Positions 15,072 to 24,063 of a stretch of 64,000 nt of DNA are shown piece by piece. Both the position numbers and the translations under genes were made by a program. Below the pieces are notes generated by a model. That model was given only the letters and a program-made list of their open reading frames with translations. It was not told the origin of the DNA and did no database searches. The stretch spans positions 1-64,000 of the forward strand of contig JAJPJV010000050.1 of assembly GCA_021324045.1 (NCBI GenBank), given 5' to 3'. Every line of letters starts with the position of its first letter. Positions within the stretch are counted from its first letter, which is position 1. Source of the DNA: Actinomycetota bacterium (GTDB lineage Bacteria > Actinomycetota > Acidimicrobiia > Acidimicrobiales > RAAP-2).

Positions 15072-17078
15072 TCAGACGGCAGGCCGCATCACGCGACGCC
15101 GCCTCAGGTAATCGACCAGGACGTAGCCACCGAGGGCGTCGGGCGTCGTGTAGAAGGTGCGACCCCCGTTGACTCGAGCAATTTGCTCGACGAAGGGGTA
15201 GTGGGTTCGTTCGAGGTCGAGCGCGAACACGTTGATCGTGATCCCTGCCCGGGTCGTCCGGATGACCTCGGCCATGGTGCGTCGCAACGTCTCTGCGGTT
15301 GGCGGATAGTTGAACCACGGCTCGCCGTTGTCGTCGAGGTGTGCCGTCGGTTCGCCATCGGTGACGACGATGATCTGCTTCGTGCCGTACTGATGGGCGA
15401 GCATCCGCCGCGCCAGGGCGAGGGCGTGCTGAAGGTTCGTGCCATAGACGTAGTCCCACATCGCCGTGGGAAGATCCTCCGGCTTGATCTCCCTGGCGAC
15501 TTCGGAGAAGCCGACGATCCCGAGGTAGTCGCGCGGGAAGCGCGTCGAGATCAGGGTCTGCAGCGCCATAGCCATCTTCTTGGCAGGCACGAAGTTGTCG
15601 CGCATGGGCATCGACATCGATAGGTCCACGGCCAGAACCGTCGCGGAGCGGGTCAGCGCTTCGGTCTCTACGACCTCGAAGTCCGAGGGGTCGAGCCTCA
15701 CCGGCACGCCAGCGCCCCCGCGGCGGAGCGCGTTGGTCACGGTGCCGGTGAGGTGCAGGTTCAACGGGTCCCCGAATTCGTAGGGCTTGGTGGACTCCTC
15801 TCGATCGTGACCGATGCCGGACTTGATCGCTTGATGCGTCCCCATCCGCTCCCGCTGGATCTGGGAGAACAGGTCGCCCAGCGCGCGCTGGCCGAGCCGG
15901 CGCACGCCTTTGGGTGTCAGGACCGTGGCACTCCCACGCTGATCGATGAGCCCCTCTTCCTGGAGCTTGCGGGCCAGCTTGGACAAACGGTCGAGGGAAC
16001 GAGCGGCATCCTCACCGAGATGGCGACGCACCTCGTCCAAGTTCACCTCGGAGAGCACAGCCGGAGACGAGGCCGATTGCACGAGTTCCTCCATCCGATC
16101 GAGCTCCGCGACTTGGGACGCAACATCGGTTGCCTCGGAGAGGCTCAACGGATCTGATCCGGTGAAACGGATACGACGCCCTGTGCCCGACGCGGACATG
16201 GCCTGGTGGAGGTTGTGGCTGAGTCGCTGCAGCTGCCAGCGCAGGTCGAGGTCCTCGAGGAGGGACTCGGCGAGCGCCTCGAGCTCGCGGCGCTGTTCGG
16301 GGGACATCGACCTCCACATGGCTTCTGCCGCAGCCATCCGCTGGGCGAGCTGCTCGAGGAGCTCGTCGAGGGACCGGGGATCACCAGGGAACAGGTCTCC
16401 AAAGCGCGCCATGAACTCCTCGAAGCTGGGATCCAGCGCTTCGCCGCGCTCCCGCTGCTCGAGCATGCGATTGAGGGCGTCCAGCGCCTCTCGCATCCGT
16501 TGCAGCTGTTGGGGATCCGGCGAGCGAAGCGCTTGGGACATCCCCTCGAAGTAGGTGTTGGTCACCTCCCGACGCAGCTCGTCGAGCAGGTCCTCGAAAT
16601 GCTGGCGTGCCTCGGACGAAACGAACTCATAGTGCTGGAGACCCTGGATCTTTCCCGCAAGGTTTTCGGGCAGCAGGTCGAGCGCCATCCGGCGTTCGGT
16701 CGCCACGTCCGCGGTGACCTGCTGGCGACGATCGTCGCCCGACGCAACTGCATCCGCCTCGAGTTGGTCGATCGCCGCGCGCTCCTCGGCGACGACCTCG
16801 TCCAGCGCACGGGAGATGCGCGAGAGCTCACCACCGGGATCACCGTGCTCGAGGAGCTCCGAACGGCGCTTGCGCATGCGCTCGATCAATTCCCGAAGAC
16901 CCATCACCCGCTCGCCTTGGGAAGTGCGCATGCCAGCGTTGAGGAGCCGCCGAAGGGCGTCGTCGAGGTCGCCACCAGCCAACAGGTCGTCGGTCAACTC
17001 GGCAAGCAGGTCATCGGGGTCTAGGTCGTCGAACTCCTGGGTTCCGTCCCAGCGACGGTAGTCATAACGCGCGGTCAC
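15072..17078 (-). CDS. VWA-domain protein partnered with a MoxR-type ATPase
   Basis: 668 residues. The first ~440 are helical, acidic and Arg/Glu-rich (several LxELxxxL-type helices, predicted coiled coil). The C-terminal ~190 form a von Willebrand A domain with an intact metal site: DLSMSM (D485, S487, S489) and VTDGEPT (D574). VWA proteins of this class work with AAA+ ATPases of the MoxR/ChlI type, as in metal chelatases or complex maturation. The ATPase gene lies directly upstream, ending 21 bp before this start. Specific metal or client is unknown. It has no membrane segment or signal peptide. Confidence 0.87.
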   Translation of the reverse strand: MTARYDYRRWDGTQEFDDLDPDDLLAELTDDLLAGGDLDDALRRLLNAGMRTSQGERVMGLRELIERMRKRRSELLEHGDPGGELSRISRALDEVVAEERAAIDQLEADAVASGDDRRQQVTADVATERRMALDLLPENLAGKIQGLQHYEFVSSEARQHFEDLLDELRREVTNTYFEGMSQALRSPDPQQLQRMREALDALNRMLEQRERGEALDPSFEEFMARFGDLFPGDPRSLDELLEQLAQRMAAAEAMWRSMSPEQRRELEALAESLLEDLDLRWQLQRLSHNLHQAMSASGTGRRIRFTGSDPLSLSEATDVASQVAELDRMEELVQSASSPAVLSEVNLDEVRRHLGEDAARSLDRLSKLARKLQEEGLIDQRGSATVLTPKGVRRLGQRALGDLFSQIQRERMGTHQAIKSGIGHDREESTKPYEFGDPLNLHLTGTVTNALRRGGAGVPVRLDPSDFEVVETEALTRSATVLAVDLSMSMPMRDNFVPAKKMAMALQTLISTRFPRDYLGIVGFSEVAREIKPEDLPTAMWDYVYGTNLQHALALARRMLAHQYGTKQIIVVTDGEPTAHLDDNGEPWFNYPPTAETLRRTMAEVIRTTRAGITINVFALDLERTHYPFVEQIARVNGGRTFYTTPDALGGYVLVDYLRRRRVMRPAV

Positions 17079-17099
17079 CGGTCGGTCCTCCTCCCGTCC

Positions 17100-18542
17100 T
17101 CATCGGCGTCGTCGGTACAACGCACGAGCGCCAGAGGCGTCTTTGTTCAGTCGTTTCGTCAGGTGCAATCCCTCGAGGAGGAACTCGAGGGCTGCAGCGA
17201 GCTCGGGTCCCGAGCGGGCCCCCTCGGGCCCTGCCGCCGCTCGTGCGGCAGGCTCCAGGGCAGGGAGATCCGCGAGCACCGCCATGTAGTCCGCCGAAGG
17301 CAGGTCGTCACCAGTGTGCACAACCACCTCGCCGTCGAAGCTGGCGAGAACGGCAGCCGGGTCGTCGATCGTGACGCGGCGCCGGAAGACGCTCAGCACG
17401 GCCGCCGAGGCGAGCTGAGCGATCACCTCGGTCTCGCGTCCTTCCTCCATCGCTTCGACCTCCACCTTGCCCTGCGTGGAAGGCACGATGGCCGCGAGGT
17501 CGCTGATGCGCGGAACGACGACCGGCTCCCCGGTGCGCAAGGCCCGACGGGTCGCGTTGGCGACGATCGTCTCGTAGTTGGCGATCGTAAGACGGACCGA
17601 CACCCCGCTGCGCTGATTGAGCTGGGAGCTCCGCCTCGCAAGTTGACTGAGCTCCCCAAGGATCTCTGCCAGGTACTCGGGAACGTTGACCGGGAGCCCG
17701 TGCTGTGGGAGCTCAGCCTCCGCGCGCATGATGGCCACCTCGGTCGAGGTGTCGATGGGATAGTGGGTCCGGATCTGCGCCCCGAAGCGATCCTTGAGCG
17801 GCGTGATGATCCTCCCACGATTTGTGTAGTCCTCGGGGTTCGCCGTTGCGAGCAACACGACATCGAGGGGTAGCCGGATCCGGTGACCGCGAATCTGGAC
17901 GTCACGCTCTTCGAGGATGTTGAGCAGGCCGACCTGGATCCGTTCGGCGAGGTCGGGAAGTTCGTTGATGGCGAAGATGCCACGGTTCACCCGGGGAACC
18001 AGGCCATAGTGCAGGGTCAGCTCGTCGGAGAGGTAGCGCCCCTCGGCAACCTTGATCGGGTCGACCTCGCCGATCAGGTCGGCAATCGAGGTGTCCGGCG
18101 TCGCGAGCTTCTCGCCGTAGCGGTCACTTCGATGGACCCAGGCGATCGGCGTCTCGTCGCCTTCTTCAGCGACGCGCTCGCGTCCGTAACGGGAGACTGG
18201 CGCATAGGGGTCGTCGTTGATCTCTGAGCCCGCCACGATCGGAAGCCACTCGTCCAGCAGCTCGACGAGCGAACGGATCAGGCGCGTCTTCGCCTGGCCG
18301 CGCTCGCCGAGCAAGATGATGTCGTGGCCGGCCAGGATGGCGTTCTCGAGTTGGGGGATCACCGTGGCCTCGAAGCCGAGCACCCCGTCGACCAACGGTT
18401 GGCCGGCCGCGATCCGGGCGGCAGCGTTGCGCCGTAGCTCCTCTGCGACCGGGATCGATTGCCACCCTGAGGCGCGCAGGTCTCCGAGCGTCTTGGGGAG
18501 GTTCTGAGGGGGGCGGGGAGCAAAGGCATGCTGCACGGCCAT
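17100..18542 (-). CDS. MoxR/magnesium-chelatase-type AAA+ ATPase
   Basis: 480 residues. Walker A is GERGQAKT (79-86); the Walker B region reads GIFAINELPDL; the sensor stretch is LLATANPEDYTNRG. This is the MoxR/ChlI branch, which remodels protein complexes or drives metal insertion together with a VWA partner, here encoded just downstream. The open frame extends to 18632, but ATG 18542 (MAVQHAFAPR) is preferred because the extra 30 residues are Pro/Arg/Gly-rich filler. The C-terminal region (from ~400) is helical and variable. Substrate unknown. Confidence 0.87.
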   Translation of the reverse strand: MAVQHAFAPRPPQNLPKTLGDLRASGWQSIPVAEELRRNAAARIAAGQPLVDGVLGFEATVIPQLENAILAGHDIILLGERGQAKTRLIRSLVELLDEWLPIVAGSEINDDPYAPVSRYGRERVAEEGDETPIAWVHRSDRYGEKLATPDTSIADLIGEVDPIKVAEGRYLSDELTLHYGLVPRVNRGIFAINELPDLAERIQVGLLNILEERDVQIRGHRIRLPLDVVLLATANPEDYTNRGRIITPLKDRFGAQIRTHYPIDTSTEVAIMRAEAELPQHGLPVNVPEYLAEILGELSQLARRSSQLNQRSGVSVRLTIANYETIVANATRRALRTGEPVVVPRISDLAAIVPSTQGKVEVEAMEEGRETEVIAQLASAAVLSVFRRRVTIDDPAAVLASFDGEVVVHTGDDLPSADYMAVLADLPALEPAARAAAGPEGARSGPELAAALEFLLEGLHLTKRLNKDASGARALYRRRR

Positions 18543-18781
18543 GGAGCCGAGCCTACGAGCTGCGGCAGTGCCTCGCGGCCCGGGGGTTCGCAGGGCGCGT
18601 CCGTGGCCCTGACCTGGGGCGGCGCCGGGCACCGGGTGCGAGCACCTCGCCCGGTCCAGCGCAGCGGAACCGAGGGGTCGGTCAGCGGAGCGCTCCGGGC
18701 TGGCGCGTCATGCCCGTGACCTGGTAGTCAGATCGCCGTCGAATCGTAGTCGCGTGCGGTGCAGATCGAGAGGGAGTTCGG
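18543..18781. other. Divergent intergenic region between MoxR and sdh genes
   Basis: 239 bp of GC-rich sequence without a supportable gene. It must hold the promoters of the MoxR-VWA pair (minus) and of the sdh operon (plus). I see no clear -35/-10 pair. Confidence 0.4.
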
Positions 18782-19609
18782 GTGACGACGGTGGAGAACG
18801 CGGTTGCGACGCCGGTCCGGATCGGAGGGGTGCGCGGTGGCCCTGATGCACCCACGCTGCGGACGGATCGCTGGTGGGTGGGTCCCGCCATCACGGTCAC
18901 GGTCCTCGTCGCCTTCGTCGCCTACACGACGTGGGCGATCTTCGTCAACCGCGACTATTACGTCGGCGCGGCCGCGCACCGCGACCTCATTTCCCCCTTC
19001 TACTCGCCGTGCATCATGGCCAGCTGTGTCGCTGGTGCCAAAGGCACCTTCTTCGTCATCAATTGGTGGCACATCACCCCAGCGCTCATCGTGCTCGCTG
19101 GCCCGCTGCCGTTCCGGCTCACCTGCTACTACTACCGCCGCGCCTACTACCGGAGCTTCTGGCTCTCGCCACCGGCATGCGCCGTCGCCGACGCGCACCG
19201 TCGCTACAGCGGCGAGACCCGGTTCCCCCTCATCTTGCAGAACGCGCACCGGTACTTCTTCTACCTGGCCGCCATCTTCAACGTCATCCTCACCATCGAC
19301 GCCGTCGTCGCCTTCCGCCTCCCCGGTCAGGGCGGCATCGGGGTCAGCGTCGGCACCATCGTGTTGGTGGTCAACGCGGCGTCGCTGTGGCTCTACAGTC
19401 TCTCGTGCCATGCTGCCCGCCACCTCTGCGGGGGCCAGCTCCGATCCTTCTCCAAGAGCCGAGTACGCTATCGACTCTGGCGCCTGCTCAGCCCTCTCAA
19501 CGCCCGGCACATGCAGATCGCATGGTTCAGCCTCATCGTTGTCGCACTCGCCGACCTCTACGTCCGGCTGGTGGCTTCCGGAGCCTTCCACGACCCGAAG
19601 CTGTTTTGA
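18782..19609 (+). CDS. sdhC: Succinate dehydrogenase membrane anchor (Sdh1 type)
   Basis: 275 residues with about five hydrophobic segments (first: AITVTVLVAFVAYTTWAIFV). Several histidines near membrane edges (NWWHITPALIV, QNAHRYFFYLA, SCHAARHLCGG) are candidate haem or quinone ligands. It resembles the single large anchor of the mycobacterial Sdh1 complex rather than the two small SdhC/SdhD proteins. It anchors SdhA-SdhB to the membrane and passes electrons to quinone. GTG 18782 follows GAGAGGGAGTTCGG. It is first in a plus-strand operon with sdhA 42 bp downstream. Family assignment leans on context plus topology. Confidence 0.85.
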   Translation: MTTVENAVATPVRIGGVRGGPDAPTLRTDRWWVGPAITVTVLVAFVAYTTWAIFVNRDYYVGAAAHRDLISPFYSPCIMASCVAGAKGTFFVINWWHITPALIVLAGPLPFRLTCYYYRRAYYRSFWLSPPACAVADAHRRYSGETRFPLILQNAHRYFFYLAAIFNVILTIDAVVAFRLPGQGGIGVSVGTIVLVVNAASLWLYSLSCHAARHLCGGQLRSFSKSRVRYRLWRLLSPLNARHMQIAWFSLIVVALADLYVRLVASGAFHDPKLF

Positions 19610-19651
19610 GCAGGCGTCTGTCGCGGTACGACCAGAGTGCAGGGAGTGAAC

Positions 19652-21463
19652 GTGGAGATCGAGACGCAGCGCTACGACGTCGTGGTCATCGGTGCGGGGG
19701 GCGCAGGCCTGCGGGCAGCGATCGAGGCCCGGAGCCGCGGCCTCAAGACGGCCCTGGTCTGCAAGTCCCTTCTCGGCAAGGCGCACACGGTCATGGCGGA
19801 GGGCGGGATCGCCGCAGCCATGCGCCACGTCTACGAGGAGGACAGCTGGCAGGTCCACTTCCGTGACACCATGCGCGGCGGCAAGATGCTGAACAACTGG
19901 CGCATGGCCCAGCTGCATGCACAGGAAGCGCCGGACCGGGTCTACGAGCTCGAAGCGTGGGGCGCCCTCTTCGATCGCACCGCCGATGGCCGGATCCTCC
20001 AGCGGGACTTCGGTGGCCACCGCTATGCCCGGCTGGCCCACGTCGGGGACCGCACGGGCCTCGAGATGATCCGCACGCTGCAGCAGAAGGCTGTCGCCAG
20101 CGACATCGACGTCTTCATGGAGTGCAAGATCCTTCGCCTCCTCACCGACGGCGATGGCCAGATTGCGGGGGCCGTGGGGTATTGGCGTCCCACCGGCGAA
20201 CCCGTGCTCTTCGTCGCCAAGGCGATCGTCCTCGCCACCGGCGGTGCCGGGAAGTCCTGGAAGTACACCTCCAACAGTTGGGAGTGCACGGGAGACGGGC
20301 ACGCCATGGCCCTTTGGGCCGGTGCCAACTTGATCGACATGGAGTTCGTGCAGTTCCACCCGACCGGCATGGTCTGGCCGCTGTCCGTACGCGGGTTGCT
20401 GGTCACCGAGGGGGTCCGCGGCGACGGTGGCGTCCTGCGCAACGCCGAGGGGAAGCGCTTCATGTTCGACTACGTCGCCGAGATGTTCCGCGCGGAGACC
20501 GCGGACTCCGAGGAAGAAGCGGACCGCTGGTACACCGATCATGCCGGCGCTCGTCGGCCGCCCGACCTCCTCCCTCGAGACGAGGTGGCCCGTGCCATCA
20601 ATGCCGAGGTCAAGGCCGGAAGGGGAAGCCCCCACGGCGGGGTGTTCCTCGACATCGCCAGCCGTCGGAGCCCGGAGTACATCCGGCGGCGCCTGCCCTC
20701 GATGTACCACCAGTTCATGGAGCTCGCCGGGGTCGACATCACCAAGGAACCGATGGAGGTTGGCCCGACGTGCCATTACTTCATGGGCGGCGTTCGGGTG
20801 GACCCCGACACCGCGGCGACAGCGGTCCCAGGGCTCTTCGCCGCCGGTGAGGTTGCCGGCGGAATGCATGGGTCGAACCGATTGGGCGGGAACTCGCTGT
20901 CGGACCTACTGGTCTTCGGCCGCCGAGCCGGTGCCGGCGCCTCCGACTATGCGGAGGGGCGCAGCCAGGTTGGCACCGTCGACCGTGCGGAGGTCGACGC
21001 CATCGTCGAAGAGGCGATGGCGCCTTTCGCTCGGAGCTCCGGTGAGAACCCCTACGCGCTCCACAGCGACCTCCAGGAGACGATGCAATCCCTCGTCGGC
21101 ATCATCCGGACCGGTAGCGAGCTCGACACTGCGATCGAACAGCTCGACGTCCTGCGGGATCGGGCCTCGAGGGTCGCGGTCGACGGGCCCCGGCGCTACA
21201 ACCCCGCCTGGAACCTCGCCACCGACCTTCCCGCCATGCTGACGGTCTCGCGCTGCGTTGCCTTGGCGGCTCGTGAGCGCAAGGAGAGCCGCGGCGGCCA
21301 CACGCGAGACGACTACCCGACCGCGGACCCCCAGCTCGGCAAGGTCAACTTCGTGCTCAGCCAACCCGGGGGCGACGGCTGGTCCGCTGAGATCAAGGTC
21401 GCACCCGAACCGATCCCCGAGATGCCCGCGGACCTGCGGGCCCTGCTAGAGGAGAGCCACTGA
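19652..21463 (+). CDS. sdhA: Succinate dehydrogenase/fumarate reductase flavoprotein subunit
   Basis: 603 residues. The FAD dinucleotide motif is VVVIGAGGAGLRAAIEA near the N-terminus; the flavin-attachment His is in GKAHTVMAEGGIA. Substrate-site motifs are FVQFHPTGM and RGDGGVLRN, and the C-terminal FAD block is GLFAAGEVAGGMHGSNRLGGNSL. It oxidises succinate to fumarate in the TCA cycle on the cytoplasmic face. The start is GTG 19652 because AGGGAG lies just upstream; a GTG 15 bp earlier would place that site inside the gene. Its TGA overlaps the sdhB ATG. Sequence style matches the Sdh1 group of mycobacteria. Confidence 0.95.
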   Translation: MEIETQRYDVVVIGAGGAGLRAAIEARSRGLKTALVCKSLLGKAHTVMAEGGIAAAMRHVYEEDSWQVHFRDTMRGGKMLNNWRMAQLHAQEAPDRVYELEAWGALFDRTADGRILQRDFGGHRYARLAHVGDRTGLEMIRTLQQKAVASDIDVFMECKILRLLTDGDGQIAGAVGYWRPTGEPVLFVAKAIVLATGGAGKSWKYTSNSWECTGDGHAMALWAGANLIDMEFVQFHPTGMVWPLSVRGLLVTEGVRGDGGVLRNAEGKRFMFDYVAEMFRAETADSEEEADRWYTDHAGARRPPDLLPRDEVARAINAEVKAGRGSPHGGVFLDIASRRSPEYIRRRLPSMYHQFMELAGVDITKEPMEVGPTCHYFMGGVRVDPDTAATAVPGLFAAGEVAGGMHGSNRLGGNSLSDLLVFGRRAGAGASDYAEGRSQVGTVDRAEVDAIVEEAMAPFARSSGENPYALHSDLQETMQSLVGIIRTGSELDTAIEQLDVLRDRASRVAVDGPRRYNPAWNLATDLPAMLTVSRCVALAARERKESRGGHTRDDYPTADPQLGKVNFVLSQPGGDGWSAEIKVAPEPIPEMPADLRALLEESH

Positions 21464-22236
21464 TGGACGTCACGATGCGAGTCTGGCGGGGCGACGAGAC
21501 CGGTGGGGAGTTCCGGGACTACACCTTGCCCGCTCACGAGGGAGAGGTGGTGCTCGACGTCATCCACAGGCTGCAGGCCACCCAGGCGCCCGATTTGGCC
21601 TGCCGCTGGAACTGCAAGGCCGGGAAGTGCGGATCGTGCTCCGCGGAGATCAACGGCAAGCCTCGCCTGATGTGCATGACGCGGATGGACCACCTTCCGG
21701 AGGGTCCGGTCACCGTGGCCCCCATGCGGACCTTTCCCATCATTCGGGACCTCGTCACCGACGTGAGCTTCAACTTCGAGATGGCGAAGCTGGTTCCGCC
21801 GTTCGCCCCCCCACCACCCGGACCTGGCGGTTACCGAATGCAGCAGATCGACATCCAGCGCGGACAGGAGTTCCGCAAGTGCATCGAGTGCTTCATGTGC
21901 CAGGACGTGTGTCACGTCATCCGCGACCACGAAGAGAACAAGCAGTACTACGCCGGCCCGCGCCTGTTCATCCGCTACGCGGAGCTCGAGATGCATCCGC
22001 TGGACACCAACGATCGACGCGAGCTGGTTCGCCAGAAAATGGGTCTGGGCATGTGCAACATCACCAAATGCTGCACGGAGGTCTGCCCAGAGCAGATCAA
22101 GATCACCGACAATGCGATCATCCCGCTCAAAGAGCGCGCCGTCGACGCCGCCTACGACCCGATCGCCTGGCTCGGGCGCAAGATCCTTCGGCGCCACAAA
22201 CGCTCTCCCGCGGAAGCCCAAGCCGTCGGGCGGTAG
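21463..22236 (+). CDS. sdhB: Succinate dehydrogenase iron-sulfur subunit
   Basis: 257 residues with the three cluster motifs of SdhB. The [2Fe-2S] site is CRWNCKAGKCGSC plus a later Cys (LMCMT). The other two motifs, CIECFMCQDVC and CNITKCCTEVCP, supply the [4Fe-4S] and [3Fe-4S] sites. It passes electrons from FAD to quinone. The start ATG overlaps the sdhA TGA (TGATG), so the two are translationally coupled. The cluster-ligand spacing is intact. It is followed 14 bp later by an SCP2-like gene in the same direction. Confidence 0.95.
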   Translation: MDVTMRVWRGDETGGEFRDYTLPAHEGEVVLDVIHRLQATQAPDLACRWNCKAGKCGSCSAEINGKPRLMCMTRMDHLPEGPVTVAPMRTFPIIRDLVTDVSFNFEMAKLVPPFAPPPPGPGGYRMQQIDIQRGQEFRKCIECFMCQDVCHVIRDHEENKQYYAGPRLFIRYAELEMHPLDTNDRRELVRQKMGLGMCNITKCCTEVCPEQIKITDNAIIPLKERAVDAAYDPIAWLGRKILRRHKRSPAEAQAVGR

Positions 22237-22250
22237 TACGCAGACCACGG

Positions 22251-22682
22251 ATGCCTCACTTCTTGTCAGAGGAATGGGTCGAGGCCTTCAACGCCGCCAT
22301 CGCAGACGTCGAGGTCTCCGCCTTCCTTCCCCCTGATGCACTCGCCACGGCGAACAGCCGCTACCGGGTCGAGCAGCTCATTCACGGCGTCCCGCCCGGT
22401 GACTCGGTGGTGCGGACGATCCTGATCGTCGAAGGGGACTCGGTCCGACTCACGCTGGGGGAGCCATCCGACGAGGTGGAGGCCTCCGAGGCATCGGTCG
22501 TCATCTCGCTCGACTACGCCGATGCGGTCGCGATGTCGAAGGGCGAGCTCACCCCGCCCCAGGCGCTCGCCACGGGCCGCGTCCGCGTCCGCGGAGACCT
22601 ATCGCTGCTCATCACCGGGCAGGGTCTCCTCACGGCGATGAGCGAGCGTCTGGGGGCTCTCCAGCAGGCCACCACCTACTGA
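22251..22682 (+). CDS. SCP2-like sterol/lipid-carrier domain protein
   Basis: 143 residues with an SCP2 fold pattern: an N-terminal helix (SEEWVEAFNAAIADV), alternating strands (VRTILIVEGDSVRLTLGEP, ASVVISLDYADAVAMSKG) and the characteristic ending ALATGRVRVRGDLSLLITG. SCP2 domains bind lipids or acyl-CoA in a hydrophobic tunnel. The start ATG follows sdhB closely, so it is probably the last gene of the sdh operon. Its link to succinate dehydrogenase is unknown. Downstream (22706-22734) there is a direct repeat CGGGGTTCTCC, twice at 18-bp spacing. Confidence 0.82.
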   Translation: MPHFLSEEWVEAFNAAIADVEVSAFLPPDALATANSRYRVEQLIHGVPPGDSVVRTILIVEGDSVRLTLGEPSDEVEASEASVVISLDYADAVAMSKGELTPPQALATGRVRVRGDLSLLITGQGLLTAMSERLGALQQATTY

Positions 22683-22782
22683 ACACCACCGACCGAGCAG
22701 ATCCCCGGGGTTCTCCCGGTCCTCGGGGTTCTCCTTGGAGGCCGGGGCTAAGTTTGGGTGATCGAGGCGAGAAAGGGGAGCT

Positions 22783-23001
22783 GTGGTGATCCAACCCATG
22801 AACGACCAATTCCTGTTGAAGTACCGCCAGCTGCTCGATGCCGAGGACGAGGCATTCGACGAGCTCGAGCACGCATGTGAAGAGGGGGATCGCTCCCACT
22901 TCGACGAGAAGATGGCCGTCTGGCAGGAGACGCTCGCCCGCAAGCTGACGTTCTTGCAACAGGCTGGGATCGACCTTCCCCAACCGGTCTCACCCCGTTG
23001 A
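22783..23001 (+). CDS. Small acidic helical protein of unknown function
   Basis: 72 residues, Glu/Asp/Leu-rich, predicted as two or three helices (FLLKYRQLLDAEDEAFDELEHACEEG ... FDEKMAVWQETLARKLTFLQQAG). The GTG start at 22783 sits behind AAGGGGAGCTGT. No domain is recognised. It lies alone between the sdh operon and the convergent mdh gene and ends just before a strong hairpin. Confidence 0.7.
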   Translation: MVIQPMNDQFLLKYRQLLDAEDEAFDELEHACEEGDRSHFDEKMAVWQETLARKLTFLQQAGIDLPQPVSPR

Positions 23002-23011
23002 AGGGATCACC

Positions 23012-23050
23012 CCGATGCGCCGTTGGCTGAGCCAGATCCGGCGTCATCGG
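23012..23050. terminator. Nested hairpin, probable bidirectional terminator
   Basis: CCGATGCGCCG (23012-23022) pairs with CGGCG-t-CATCGG (23039-23050), giving an 11-bp stem with one bulge. The loop itself holds a TGGC-TGA-GCCA hairpin (23024-23034). It sits exactly between the convergent small acidic gene and mdh, as expected for a shared terminator. Confidence 0.6.
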
Positions 23051-23054
23051 AGCC

Positions 23055-24062
23055 CTAGCCCAAGAGCCCGAGCGCTTTGACCTCGGCACGCTCGGACTCG
23101 AGCTCCTCGGTCGTGCGCTTGATGCGCTCCTCGGCGAACGCATCGTGCTCGAGGCCCTCGACGACAGACCATCCGCCCGCGCCATCGGCTCGAACGGGAT
23201 AGCTGAACTGCAGACCCGCAGGAGTGCCGTACTCCCCCGAACTCGCCACGGCCACAGAGAACCAATCGCCAGCAGGGGTCGCGTTGCGCAGGCTGTTGAC
23301 GGTGTCGATGACCGCGTTGGCCGCAGACGCCGCCGATGAGGCACCCCGGGCTTCGATCACCGCTGCGCCACGGCGCTGCACCGTGCTCAGGAACTCCCCG
23401 CGAAGCCACTCGGGGTCGGCGATGACCTCGGGCACCAGACGTCCGTCGATGCGCGCATGAGCGAAGTCGGGGAACTGCGTCGCCGAGTGGTTGCCCCAGA
23501 TGGCCATGTTCGTCACGGAGGACACCGAAACGCCAGCCCGACGTGCGAGCTGGCTCTTGGCACGGTTCTCGTCGAGGCGCGTCATCGCGAACCATCGCTC
23601 CGCTGGAACCTCGGGGGCGTTCGAACGTGCGATGAGACAGTTGGTGTTGCAGGGGTTTCCGACGACGAGCACCCGAACGTCGCTGGCCGCGTGATCTGCG
23701 ATCGCCCGCCCCTGTGGCTTGAAGATCCCGCCGTTCACGCCGAGGAGGTCCCGGCGCTCCATGCCGGCCTTGCGTGGCACCGAACCGACGAGGAGGGCCC
23801 AGGACGCGCCGTCGAAGGCGACGCCGAGATCCGCGGTGGCAACGACGTCTGCCAACAGCGGAAACGCACAATCTTCCAGCTCCATCACCACCCCCTCGAG
23901 CGCGGGGAGCGCCGGCTCGATCTCGAGGAGCCGCAGGACCACGGGTTGGTCGGGGCCGAGAAGCTGCCCAGATGCGATGCGGAAGACCAATGCATAGCCG
24001 ATCTGGCCCGCTGCACCGGTCACGGTCACGTGGACGGGGGCTCGGGAAGCGCTCATCGTCAT
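23055..24062 (-). CDS. mdh: Malate dehydrogenase
   Basis: 335 residues of the MDH type 2 class. The NAD motif is [18 protein letters not shown], the substrate-binding stretch includes [16 protein letters not shown], and the catalytic-site region is [12 protein letters not shown]. It converts malate to oxaloacetate with NAD, closing the TCA cycle. It follows icd on the minus strand with only 1 bp between stop and start; ATG 24062 and ATG 24056 are both possible (MTMSASRAP). Together with icd and the suc genes further upstream it makes a TCA cluster. Confidence 0.95.
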   Translation of the reverse strand: MTMSASRAPVHVTVTGAAGQIGYALVFRIASGQLLGPDQPVVLRLLEIEPALPALEGVVMELEDCAFPLLADVVATADLGVAFDGASWALLVGSVPRKAGMERRDLLGVNGGIFKPQGRAIADHAASDVRVLVVGNPCNTNCLIARSNAPEVPAERWFAMTRLDENRAKSQLARRAGVSVSSVTNMAIWGNHSATQFPDFAHARIDGRLVPEVIADPEWLRGEFLSTVQRRGAAVIEARGASSAASAANAVIDTVNSLRNATPAGDWFSVAVASSGEYGTPAGLQFSYPVRADGAGGWSVVEGLEHDAFAEERIKRTTEELESERAEVKALGLLG

Positions 24063-24063
24063 C

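Noticed and set aside
18728-20869. A 713-codon open frame on the minus strand opposite sdhC and sdhA
   Set aside because: It is antisense to two clear genes with strong family motifs, and its composition is typical of GC-rich shadow frames; no domain is visible.
22706-22734. Direct repeat CGGGGTTCTCC, two copies at 18-bp spacing after the SCP2-like gene
   Set aside because: Only two short GC-rich copies, no palindrome and no link to a start or stop; too weak for a finding.
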